NCBI GenBank assembly: GCA_018383195.1
Contig: JAGZOP010000054.1
Coordinates: 1-14,384 of the forward strand
Direction: 5' to 3'
DNA from: Clostridiaceae bacterium
GTDB lineage: Bacteria; Bacillota; Clostridia; Oscillospirales; Butyricicoccaceae
DNA length: 14,384 nucleotides
Each line of letters opens with the position of its first letter. Positions within the stretch are counted from its first letter, which is position 1. The translations under genes and the position numbers were made by a program. Of this stretch, positions 5,808 to 12,409 are shown piece after piece. The notes under the pieces were generated by a model, which did not search any database, was not told the DNA's origin, and saw nothing but the letters and a program-made list of their open reading frames with translations.

Positions 5808-5856
5808 AATTAGTGATAAAATATAATTGTAACAAAGGAACATACATTATCAGAAC
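5793..5856. repeat. Right copy of 64-bp inverted repeat
   Basis: Inverted partner of 5389-5452, with one mismatch in 64 that lies inside the operator palindrome. It starts in the last codons of the regulator gene and ends just before the GGAGG at 5861. Confidence 0.95.
5794..5822 (+). promoter_or_regulatory. Rightward promoter PR with palindromic operator
   Basis: TTGACA at 5794-5799 and TAAAAT at 5817-5822 are 17 bases apart; a second TATAAT lies at 5822-5827. The spacer holds TCACTGAAATTAGTGA at 5801-5816, the same palindrome as in PL with one base changed. It drives the operon that includes the Cas8b-like gene. Confidence 0.8.
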
Positions 5857-6004
5857 AGAAGGAGGAAATGCAACAAAACTCCTCGAGTCTGGCTCAATAA
5901 CAATTTGTAATGAAGATGGAGAAGAAAAGTTTTGCGACTTTGAAATCACACAAAATGATGAAGATTTATTTAGCATCATGGTAAAAGTAACAGATATAAG
6001 ATAA
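5813..6004 (+). pseudogene. Probable 5'-truncated small acidic protein gene
   Basis: An open frame ends at 6004 and its last 35 residues (from ITICNEDGEEK to VKVTDIR) look coding: acidic, strand-rich, in-frame with good codon use. Its only start, GTG at 5813, lies inside PR, upstream of the transcription start and without a ribosome binding site. The ATG after GGAGG (5868) is only two bases from it and is in another frame that stops after ten codons. The right 64-bp repeat may therefore have replaced the true 5' end, leaving a remnant, or a non-standard start is used. The end of the protein (FEI, acidic loop, VKVTDI) loosely resembles the end of the next gene product, so the two may be distant relatives. 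Confidence 0.4.
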
Positions 6005-6022
6005 AAAAGGAGACTAAAAGGT

Positions 6023-6271
6023 ATGAATGAAGTAGTAAAAAAAGCAATGGAAATGATGCAGGAAGAATATAAGGGTTATATACCGGATTTAGAAATAGGC
6101 GAAATCTGCGAAATAAATGATGTTTGGGATGGAATAGGAGAAATTCCAGAAGAAAGTTACAGCCATCAAGTGACCGATGCAGATTGGATAAATTACGAGT
6201 TTGAAATTTTGGGAAAAAAAGAAAACGAATTAGATACCGTAATAAGAATTAAAAATATAGAGTTATTATAG
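6023..6271 (+). CDS. Small acidic protein of unknown function (82 aa)
   Basis: I do not recognise a family. The protein is strongly acidic, with a helical N-terminus (VVKKAMEMMQEEYKGY), an Asp/Glu-rich middle, and a strand-rich end (YEFEILG, VIRIKNIELL). AAAGGAGA lies 10 to 15 bases before the ATG. It is the first intact gene of the operon driven by PR, 11 bases before the Cas8b-like gene, so the two are probably translated from one message. Small size, acidity and this context are features of anti-CRISPR and other counter-defence proteins, but nothing in the sequence shows that role directly. Confidence 0.65.
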   Translation: MNEVVKKAMEMMQEEYKGYIPDLEIGEICEINDVWDGIGEIPEESYSHQVTDADWINYEFEILGKKENELDTVIRIKNIELL

Positions 6272-6282
6272 GGAGAAAAAAC

Positions 6283-7077
6283 ATGATAGAAGAGTTAATC
6301 ACATCTATTGGCGTACAAAATCTGGAAAAGAAAGCGCTGATTTGCCATAGACCATTAGATGGAACGTATGTATATGTAAATGAGGATGGTAGTTACAAAG
6401 TAATACAGAATTGGGAAAAAGTAAGTTTTAACAGCAAATATAGAGGCTGGGATTATTACAGCCAATTAGTAAGCATAAATAAACCAATAGCAAGCAAACT
6501 GATACAAAGCAATAATTATAATACATTTTGGTGCAGGAACATAGAAAAACTAAAAATACAAGATATTGATAAGTATTTTGATGTTTTGAAAGACACTTCT
6601 TGGCATAGGGAATGGGTAAAAGCACACATATATGAGCTTGGAAAAGAATATAAAGGAAGTTTTATTAAAATATTCTTCCCCGATACAAGAGAAGAATACA
6701 GAAGATTAGGCTTAGAAAACTGGTTAGAGAAATCCATTTCTATACCTACAAAGTGTGTTAATAAAGAAGATAAGGGAGTACCAATAGGATATAGCATTAA
6801 CATAAAAAAACCATATAGTACAGGAAGAACCCCTTACTTGGTAGATAAGGAAAAAGGACTGCAAATTAAAATGGTATACGATATATTAAAGGGAAATACA
6901 AGACGTGGTTACCCTTTAATGTATGCTACCAGCAAGGGGCTATATGCCACCACAGTAAGCAAAGGACCAGAAATCGATTTACCTGCAAGTTTATGTATTC
7001 TTACAAAGATAAACAGTAGAGGAGAAATCGAATTTAAGATATGCGAAAATATCCCTAGTTTTCGATGTAGATTATAA
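6283..7077 (+). CDS. Standalone half-length Cas8b-like protein
   Basis: The 264-residue protein matches by eye the N-terminal half of Cas8b (Csh1/TM1802 type), the large subunit of type I-B Cascade: LDGTY at 25-29, WDYYSQL at 56-62, NKPI at 66-69, SNNYNTFW at 76-83, an FF...EEY segment at 131-139, the pair KKPY (165-168) and PYLVD (174-178), then a helix and a short Gly-rich region. Known Cas8b proteins have about 500-700 residues; the missing C-terminal half is the helical part that also encodes Cas11. GGGAG lies seven bases before the ATG, and the next gene follows after 16 bases, so this is a clean short gene, not a decaying one. No other cas gene or CRISPR array is in the window. A role as a Cas-derived anti-CRISPR that competes for Cascade assembly is the favoured inference; viral cas8b homologues with such activity have been described. 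Confidence 0.65.
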   Translation: MIEELITSIGVQNLEKKALICHRPLDGTYVYVNEDGSYKVIQNWEKVSFNSKYRGWDYYSQLVSINKPIASKLIQSNNYNTFWCRNIEKLKIQDIDKYFDVLKDTSWHREWVKAHIYELGKEYKGSFIKIFFPDTREEYRRLGLENWLEKSISIPTKCVNKEDKGVPIGYSINIKKPYSTGRTPYLVDKEKGLQIKMVYDILKGNTRRGYPLMYATSKGLYATTVSKGPEIDLPASLCILTKINSRGEIEFKICENIPSFRCRL

Positions 7078-7093
7078 AAAGAAAGGTAAGAAA

Positions 7094-7282
7094 ATGGCAT
7101 ACAACCAAAAGCAAAAAGAAAGCACTATAAAATATTTAAAGACACTAAAAGAAATTCGTTTCCGTGTAAAAGAAGAAGAATATGTTAAATACGAAGAAGC
7201 AGCAAAGCAAGCAGGATATCCAAGCATGAGAAAATTCTATATGGATGCTATACAAGAAAAAGTAGGAAAAATCTTAAAATAG
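7094..7282 (+). CDS. Ribbon-helix-helix type small protein (62 aa)
   Basis: A basic N-terminus is followed by a strand (EIRFRVKEEEY) and two helices (YVKYEEAAKQAG, SMRKFYMDAIQEKV), the pattern of Arc/MetJ-type ribbon-helix-helix DNA-binding proteins such as plasmid repressors and relaxosome accessory proteins. AGAAAGG lies eight bases before the ATG. It is the last gene of the PR operon. Its position just before a promoter with a palindromic spacer (7295-7323) makes control of that promoter, or auxiliary binding near a transfer origin, reasonable guesses. Confidence 0.7.
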   Translation: MAYNQKQKESTIKYLKTLKEIRFRVKEEEYVKYEEAAKQAGYPSMRKFYMDAIQEKVGKILK

Positions 7283-7294
7283 CCGTTAAAGCCC

Positions 7295-7323
7295 TTGACA
7301 TATAGCGCACTATATAGTATAAT
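7295..7323 (+). promoter_or_regulatory. Consensus promoter with palindromic spacer
   Basis: TTGACA at 7295-7300 and TATAAT at 7318-7323 are 17 bases apart, a perfect match to the housekeeping consensus. The spacer carries ATATAG (7300-7305) and its complement CTATAT (7310-7315), an operator-like site. So strong a promoter is likely kept under repression, perhaps by the neighbouring ribbon-helix-helix protein. Confidence 0.8.
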
Positions 7324-7372
7324 AAAGACAGTTAAGAAAGGCAAGGCTTAACCCAAAAAGGAGGTCGACGAA

Positions 7373-7528
7373 ATGGAGGTTTTAAGTATGACAGATAAAC
7401 AGTGGAAAGGATGGCTTAGAAGATTTAAAAGAGATTTGGAAGATTTGAAAGAAGCCAAAGACGAAAAAGAAAGACAGAAGAAACTGGATACCATGCTTGA
7501 AGAAATTCAACAGGACTTAGAAGATTAA
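7373..7528 (+). CDS. Small charged helical protein (51 aa)
   Basis: The product is short and almost entirely helical and charged (from TDKQWKGWLRRF to QQDLED), with basic residues early and acidic ones late; I do not recognise a function. Two in-frame starts each have their own ribosome binding site: AAGGAGGT before the ATG at 7373 and GGAGGT (7375-7380) before the ATG at 7388, which would give 46 residues. The gene stands alone 50 bases after a consensus promoter. It is missed by a 60-codon cut-off. Confidence 0.65.
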   Translation: MEVLSMTDKQWKGWLRRFKRDLEDLKEAKDEKERQKKLDTMLEEIQQDLED

Positions 7529-7531
7529 GCA

Positions 7532-7557
7532 GAGAGGGCGGGCTTGCCACCGCTCTC
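7532..7557 (+). other. GC-rich hairpin after the 51-aa gene
   Basis: GAGAG (7532-7536) pairs with CTCTC (7553-7557) and GGCGG (7537-7541) with CCACC (7547-7551) with one mismatch and one bulge. It stands out from the AT-rich surroundings. No T-run follows, so it is a weak terminator candidate; a transfer-origin or structural role is equally possible. Confidence 0.35.
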
Positions 7558-7673
7558 CACCAAAAGAAGTATAACAAATATGGGATATCGTGTAAATAGA
7601 GAATTTTACAGAGAAAACATATTGGGGTAAAAAATATGAGACTAGCAAATTCGTAGTCATCGACACTGTGGTA

Positions 7674-7788
7674 ATGTGTATAACCCCTTGTTTATGGAAG
7701 TGTGGGAAAGTATGTTTACAGTTTGTGGAAAATCTATTTTCCATGAACTGTGAATAAACTTTTCCATGCGGAATAAGGGGGTATACAT
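7674..7788. repeat. Nested hairpin element of 115 bp
   Basis: The central arms 7719-7733 and 7736-7750 match at 13 of 15 positions with a two-base loop; both mismatches would be G-U pairs in plus-strand RNA. Outside, GTTTA (7714-7718) pairs with 7755-7759, GGAAA (7705-7709) with 7761-7765, and the outer arm 7674-7689 with 7775-7788. Three sequences near the DnaA-box form TGTGGATAA occur: 7701-7709, 7724-7732 and 7749-7757. The element lies between the convergent 51-aa and ArdC genes, in a 272-base gap without a credible coding frame. Confidence 0.55.
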
Positions 7789-7800
7789 ATTTCCATGGTG

Positions 7801-8859
7801 TTAGATTTCTAATCCTTTTCCAGCCCTCATATTTTTTTCTATTCCTATAATCTTGTGTTCGGCAGAAATATTTTGTACGTTTCTTTGCTGTACGATATCC
7901 GGATTTTTCATATATTCTTCTATTTGGTTTAAATGTTTTCCCATAACTCTATGTATGTGTTCAAAGGAGTCATTCATTTCCCTCTCTATTTCCCTTTTCT
8001 GAGCTTTTAACGGCAGCTCTTGATACTTTTCCTGCATTTCCTTTTCAAATTGATTGTAGGCATGTTTAAAGTGTCTTCTGCGGGCATCTGTGATTTCTAT
8101 GCCTAAATAATCCTGAAGCATAATGGAAATACAATCTGCCTCATATTCCCGTTGCCCTTCTCCCTTTTCCTTTCCCTCTACACCGTGTTTTTCTATGGCA
8201 TGTCCCATTTCATGGGATAATGTAGAAAGTTTTTCTACCCCCTCCAGTTTCTCATTTAATACAATTCCATTCTTATAATAATAACCTTTTAATGATATGG
8301 AAGATAAATCCTCTGTTCTTACACTACACTGCAATTCATTTTCCGCATAGCTTTCCAAAGCTGCAATCATTTTATCTGCATCTTCTGAAGCTTGCCCCAT
8401 ATCAAAGTATTTCGGGTACTGCTCTTTTGGAAAATTTGTTTGTGCAATATCAAAAACATAACCGATTTGAAACCCTTGTTTTACTACCCCTTCCAGCTCC
8501 CCTTTTTTATACAAATCCTTTTCTTCTTTTGTGGCATTCCGCAAGGACACCACAGAACCGTCTTCTCGTTTTAATAAAGTAGATTGTACAGCGTACCAAA
8601 TTGCAATACCCTTTTCTCCACGATTTACAGATACCCCTTCTTTTTTCCATCCAGCAAATGATTTAACAAAGGTTGCATGAGGATTTTGCTGATAAATAAG
8701 AGCAGTATTCCCTTGTGAATACTGATAGAAATTTTTTGAAAATCTTAGATATTCTACTATCGTCTCCGGATTTTCCTGATAGGACTTTGCAAATTCTTCC
8801 ATCTTTTTTCTAGCAAATTCTCTATTTTCCTCTGCTTTTTGAGACCAATTTTTTTCCAA
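7801..8859 (-). CDS. ArdC-like antirestriction protein with zinc metallopeptidase domain
   Basis: The 352-residue protein begins with an ArdC-type single-stranded DNA binding domain (about residues 30-140: NTALIYQQNP, FAGWKKEGVSVNRGEKGIAIW, GYVFDIAQT). A metallopeptidase domain follows with HEMGH at 216-220 and a Glu in REYEAD near 240 as the third zinc ligand. The C-terminus is charged and helical. ArdC proteins of conjugative plasmids protect incoming DNA from host restriction. The start is TTG at 8859, chosen because GGAGG lies seven bases before it and because the upstream gene ends two bases away, so translation is coupled. It is the last gene of the long minus-strand operon. Confidence 0.8.
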   Translation of the reverse strand: MEKNWSQKAEENREFARKKMEEFAKSYQENPETIVEYLRFSKNFYQYSQGNTALIYQQNPHATFVKSFAGWKKEGVSVNRGEKGIAIWYAVQSTLLKREDGSVVSLRNATKEEKDLYKKGELEGVVKQGFQIGYVFDIAQTNFPKEQYPKYFDMGQASEDADKMIAALESYAENELQCSVRTEDLSSISLKGYYYKNGIVLNEKLEGVEKLSTLSHEMGHAIEKHGVEGKEKGEGQREYEADCISIMLQDYLGIEITDARRRHFKHAYNQFEKEMQEKYQELPLKAQKREIEREMNDSFEHIHRVMGKHLNQIEEYMKNPDIVQQRNVQNISAEHKIIGIEKNMRAGKGLEI

Positions 8860-8861
8860 TA

Positions 8862-9068
8862 TTATTCCTCCTGAAAGCGCTTTAAAATTTCTTGCTGCAT
8901 AGCTGCATCCAGCTTGTCTAAAGTTTCTAACTCTGCATCGGTAACACTTCCCACCGGAATTAAATCATTTTCACAGTCAAAAAAATAGAGTTCTCCATAT
9001 TCCGTTTCTACGATTGCCTTATCCCTGTAATATCCAACAATTATATTATCCTTTAAAATTTTTTCCAT
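8862..9068 (-). CDS. Small protein of unknown function (68 aa)
   Basis: The product has a strand-rich first half (IIVGYYRDKAIVETEYGELYFFD) and a helical acidic end (DAELETLDKLDAAMQQEILKRF). I do not recognise a family. Its stop is two bases from the TTG start of the ArdC gene, and its last codons carry that gene's ribosome binding site. This tight pairing suggests a partner or accessory of the ArdC protein, but only by position. Confidence 0.65.
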   Translation of the reverse strand: MEKILKDNIIVGYYRDKAIVETEYGELYFFDCENDLIPVGSVTDAELETLDKLDAAMQQEILKRFQEE

Positions 9069-9086
9069 TTTTATCCTATTTCCTTT

Positions 9087-9386
9087 CTATAACATCATTC
9101 TAATTTGGTTATAAATATCCTGCAACACGGCAACAAGCTCTACCCTTATTTCCGGATACAAGAGCGTTAATAGACCGATTGCGGCCAACAATAGAATTAT
9201 TATTGTTGCCGCAATCCTGATTACCCCACCTATTACCCGTATAAAAAATTTTATCATGTTATTTTTTTCGACAATCATTATTTCTTTGTTGTCCACCTGA
9301 TATTTTTTCCTTAAATCTTCTTGTTTCTGTTGTTCCTCTTTTTCCTTCAGGATATTATCCATAATTCCATTTTTAAGCTTTGCCAT
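9087..9386 (-). CDS. Small single-pass membrane protein (99 aa)
   Basis: A highly charged, probably coiled N-terminus (residues 1-40, rich in Lys, Glu and Gln) precedes one hydrophobic stretch at about 50-76, followed by a short helical tail. The start at 9386 is favoured over the longer frame to 9503 because the extra 39 residues overlap the upstream gene and do not look like protein of this type, and AGAGG lies before this ATG. It overlaps the end of the upstream gene by 14 bases. I do not recognise a family; the setting suggests a membrane component of the element's transfer or surface machinery. Confidence 0.6.
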   Translation of the reverse strand: MAKLKNGIMDNILKEKEEQQKQEDLRKKYQVDNKEIMIVEKNNMIKFFIRVIGGVIRIAATIIILLLAAIGLLTLLYPEIRVELVAVLQDIYNQIRMML

Positions 9387-10470
9387 TCTTCTTTTTCCTC
9401 TTAAACATATCTCGTATACTCTTTCTCTGTGGAATATCCTTACTCTTATTATCCAAAGGTATAATATCTTCATAAATGGGAAGATTATCGATTGCAAACT
9501 CATACGCTTCCGGAGAATAACAAGGGAAATATATCCTTTCTTCTTTATCTTTCATGGACTCTTTTAAGCCTTTTCGGTCTGCTTCTGGTACATGGATAAA
9601 CAAATAATAAATATCTGTATAAAATTCATTTTCTATCAACGTAGTTGTATAGACTACCTCTGAAACTTTTGCTCCGACACAAGCCAGCCGTATATCTTTT
9701 TCCAGATAAGACGTGCGGTTGAAATTTTGGCTGCCACAAACTCCATAGTCGTAAACATAAAAATCATATCCCAGCTTTAAAATTTCAGAAATCTTATCTT
9801 GCCTATAAAAATGATGAACATTCATAAAAACCACTTCGCCCATGTCCTCATCTACATTTTCGCAATCATAAAAGGCAGCAACATTTTCTACATATCCTGT
9901 ATCATTCATCTCAATGTAACAGGCTTTATATCCCTTATAGAGCAAATATTTTACAGTCTGCAACGCTTGTGTCGTAGTCCCTATTCGGCTCATTGCGCCA
10001 GCCACGCCGATAAGCTTATAACTTGCTTCTCGCCTGCGTTCTTCTTCCTGCTCCTGTAATGTAATAATTTCCAGTTCTTCAAATCCATTTGCTTCATAAT
10101 ACCCTGCCAAAGCCAACTCTAATTGCTGCTTTATTTCGGATAGCGTTACGCCAATAATAAAATTCTTGATACCAACCTTGCACAGCTCTACCAAAACTTT
10201 ATTTTTTAACATATATCCTGATGCGTAAATAATCACTGTTGCATTATTACAGTTGCGAATTGTAATAATTTGTTTTGCAATTTCTTCAGCTGAGTCCAAA
10301 TATTGCTGAATATCAAAAATCATATACTCTACACCCTGATGCTCCAAAATCTCGGTCTTCTGTAATTCTATCCGGCTGTTTGATTTTACATAGGCAAATT
10401 CTTTTCCTTTTTTTTCTGCGATTTCTTCCGCAAAATAACCTTTTTCTGCTGAACCAATAAATATAATCAT
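9373..10470 (-). CDS. MinD/CpaE-like protein with degenerate P-loop
   Basis: The 365-residue protein has an N-terminal receiver-like alpha/beta domain (about 1-120), a charged linker (EEERRREAS, 142-150), and a MinD/CpaE-like domain starting YKLIGVAGAM. At the place of the deviant Walker A motif (KGGVGKTT in MinD) it has MSRIGTTT at 160-167, so both lysines are missing. YDFYVYDYG near 240 corresponds to the second strand motif, again without a standard Walker B. It may bind nucleotide poorly or not at all and serve as a scaffold or localisation factor. It sits between the TOPRIM gene and the small membrane protein in one operon. Confidence 0.6.
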   Translation of the reverse strand: MIIFIGSAEKGYFAEEIAEKKGKEFAYVKSNSRIELQKTEILEHQGVEYMIFDIQQYLDSAEEIAKQIITIRNCNNATVIIYASGYMLKNKVLVELCKVGIKNFIIGVTLSEIKQQLELALAGYYEANGFEELEIITLQEQEEERRREASYKLIGVAGAMSRIGTTTQALQTVKYLLYKGYKACYIEMNDTGYVENVAAFYDCENVDEDMGEVVFMNVHHFYRQDKISEILKLGYDFYVYDYGVCGSQNFNRTSYLEKDIRLACVGAKVSEVVYTTTLIENEFYTDIYYLFIHVPEADRKGLKESMKDKEERIYFPCYSPEAYEFAIDNLPIYEDIIPLDNKSKDIPQRKSIRDMFKRKKKNGKA

Positions 10471-10482
10471 ATTTCCCTCTAG

Positions 10483-11577
10483 CTAAAATCTTAAATTTTG
10501 AATTGTTCCATACATCTGCGCCTCCTGATAGGCTTCGTTCCAATCTGTTTCTTCCTTTACCGGGAGACGTTCTATAATTTCCGCTTCAATTTTTCGGCAC
10601 TGCAAGGCTTCTCTTATCTTTTCTACACTTAAATGCCCTGCATAGTCATTATCTACGGCTATATAGACTTTCTTCTTCGGTTTCCTTAATAAATGGTTTA
10701 TGAGTGCTTCGTATTTGCATGAACCACACAAAAAGAGATAATCGTATGCTTTAAAATCCCTTCCCTGCTTTTTTAAAAGACTCATGATGCTCATACCATC
10801 AATCACGCTTTCTGCAATAATAAGGTTTTCTGCATCAAAGTTTAAATAAAATCCATATTCATAATTACTTCCCATGCAGTCTCCAATGTATTTTCTTTCT
10901 GTATTTGTCCCTCTTAAAAAACCATATACCGGAGCTTTGCTGTCGTCATATCCTACAAAGACACAATTTCCATAAACATCCTGATAAAGCATCTGTTCAT
11001 CGACAAAAAATTGAACTACTTCTTTATCAAGCATACGAATTTTTGTAAGATAAGCAAATACACGTCTCATATTATCTACTCTTTTTGGAAGCTGCAGCTT
11101 AACATTCTCAGTCTCCTGCTTCTTCCATGTCTGTTTTTCTCTTGCCGGTCCTTGCTTTATGCTTCTTTGTACTCTATTTGTAAAATAAGTGAGAGCCTCG
11201 TGCATATCCATATTGGCAAACATCACCGCAAAATCAATCACATCCCCGCCGGCGCCGATTGCACTACCAGCACCCGGATGGGAATTTCGCCAGAAACGTT
11301 TCTTTTGTGGATCAATTCGAACACTGTCATATTCTTCCAGCGTAAAATATCTGCCTATTCTTCTTACGTGATATCCCAGTTCCTGTGCAAAGTCCTGAAT
11401 ATCGATTTCCTCTATAATCCGATCACGAATATCGTTATCTCTTTTTTTATAAAATTCATATTTATGCTGGTTGATAAAAGCGACAACCGCTCTGCGGTCT
11501 GTCATATTCGGTAATTCAATATTCAGATATCTTGCCATATCCTCTACAAAATCAATCTGTTTCTGGCTTGGTAGCAT
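10483..11577 (-). CDS. TOPRIM-domain primase-like protein (DUF3991 type)
   Basis: The 364-residue protein has a short N-terminal helical domain, then a DUF3991-like primase region with RFWRNSHPGAGS (94-105) and GGDVIDFAVMF (110-120). The C-terminal TOPRIM domain has Glu256 in IIAESVIDG and the DxD pair Asp309/Asp311 in YIAVDND. These are the metal-binding residues of TOPRIM enzymes. No zinc-binding cysteine set is visible at the N-terminus. Proteins of this kind are carried by conjugative elements and plasmids and are thought to prime the second strand after transfer. It starts five bases after the stop of the upstream gene, with GGAG inside that gene's end. Confidence 0.8.
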   Translation of the reverse strand: MLPSQKQIDFVEDMARYLNIELPNMTDRRAVVAFINQHKYEFYKKRDNDIRDRIIEEIDIQDFAQELGYHVRRIGRYFTLEEYDSVRIDPQKKRFWRNSHPGAGSAIGAGGDVIDFAVMFANMDMHEALTYFTNRVQRSIKQGPAREKQTWKKQETENVKLQLPKRVDNMRRVFAYLTKIRMLDKEVVQFFVDEQMLYQDVYGNCVFVGYDDSKAPVYGFLRGTNTERKYIGDCMGSNYEYGFYLNFDAENLIIAESVIDGMSIMSLLKKQGRDFKAYDYLFLCGSCKYEALINHLLRKPKKKVYIAVDNDYAGHLSVEKIREALQCRKIEAEIIERLPVKEETDWNEAYQEAQMYGTIQNLRF

Positions 11578-11582
11578 AATTC

Positions 11583-12392
11583 CTACTCCTGTTCTCCCTG
11601 CTTATATTCTTCTATTTTCTTATTATGTTCTTCTATTTTTGCCTCATATTCTGTAATCTCACTATCGAAATCTGCAATCGCTTCCTGATATGCAACAATA
11701 TCCGCTTCTAGCTGCTGTATCAAGATATCCGTATTTAACTGTTCTTCTTCCGTCTGATACTTCTTAGCACCTAGCAAAGAGTTGATACGTTCGTTCGCAT
11801 TGTTTATTTTTGTTTCCTGTTCTGCAATCGCATTTCTGTTTTCTTCTATTTTTGCTTCACATTCTGCAATATCCATTTCTTCCCTGTTAATTAGATATTG
11901 CTGTTCCGAATGGTCCTTAATTTCTTCCACATAATTTACAGCTTGTTTATTTGTAAAATATTTTAACATTTCTTCCGCATCCTGTGTAAGTTTAATTCGA
12001 AAAGAAATTTCTTTGAATTTTTCCGGAACATTGTTAATCCGGATAATCGTAAGATTATCTGCTTCATAGATTTTTTCTACTTCCAGCTTCCCTTCCTTTC
12101 GATCTACGGCTTCATAATACAAATTTTCAATCCCATCCGTACTGTGATTTAAAATTTGAAACTCCAATTCCATCATCTTTTGCTTCGGCGCATAATCCCA
12201 GCGCTTTAATGTAAAATCACGGTCTGCAAAAGTTGTTGTTGTTCCGATTGGCGTAGCCTGTATCAATTTTCCGTCTTTCGGAAACCATTCCTTTGACGTA
12301 AAAAATGCAATCAGAAGAACTATATATACTACAACAAATCCTTCTAAAAACACACTTTTTTTCAAATGTATCCTTTTCAGTTGTTTTTTCAT
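11583..12392 (-). CDS. Membrane-anchored protein with extracellular domain and coiled coil
   Basis: A basic N-terminus and one hydrophobic segment (about residues 14-32) anchor this 269-residue protein. Residues about 45-155 form a strand-rich region (TTFADRDFTLKRWDY, MELEFQILN, ISFRIKLTQ), perhaps an immunoglobulin-like fold. From about 165 to the end it is a long acidic coiled coil with heptad-like repeats (AKIEENRNAIAEQETKI and so on). I do not recognise a named family. The layout fits a cell-surface or envelope-spanning component of conjugation or of the neighbouring sortase system. Confidence 0.6.
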   Translation of the reverse strand: MKKQLKRIHLKKSVFLEGFVVVYIVLLIAFFTSKEWFPKDGKLIQATPIGTTTTFADRDFTLKRWDYAPKQKMMELEFQILNHSTDGIENLYYEAVDRKEGKLEVEKIYEADNLTIIRINNVPEKFKEISFRIKLTQDAEEMLKYFTNKQAVNYVEEIKDHSEQQYLINREEMDIAECEAKIEENRNAIAEQETKINNANERINSLLGAKKYQTEEEQLNTDILIQQLEADIVAYQEAIADFDSEITEYEAKIEEHNKKIEEYKQGEQE

Positions 12393-12409
12393 TCTCTTCT
12401 TCCTTAGTC

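Noticed and set aside
6283..7282. A full type I-B CRISPR locus around the Cas8b-like gene
   Set aside because: No cas5, cas7, cas3, cas6, cas1 or cas2 gene and no regularly spaced repeats were found anywhere in the window.
7517..7744. 75-codon frame on the minus strand
   Set aside because: No ribosome binding site; it overlaps the 51-aa gene end and the third hairpin element.
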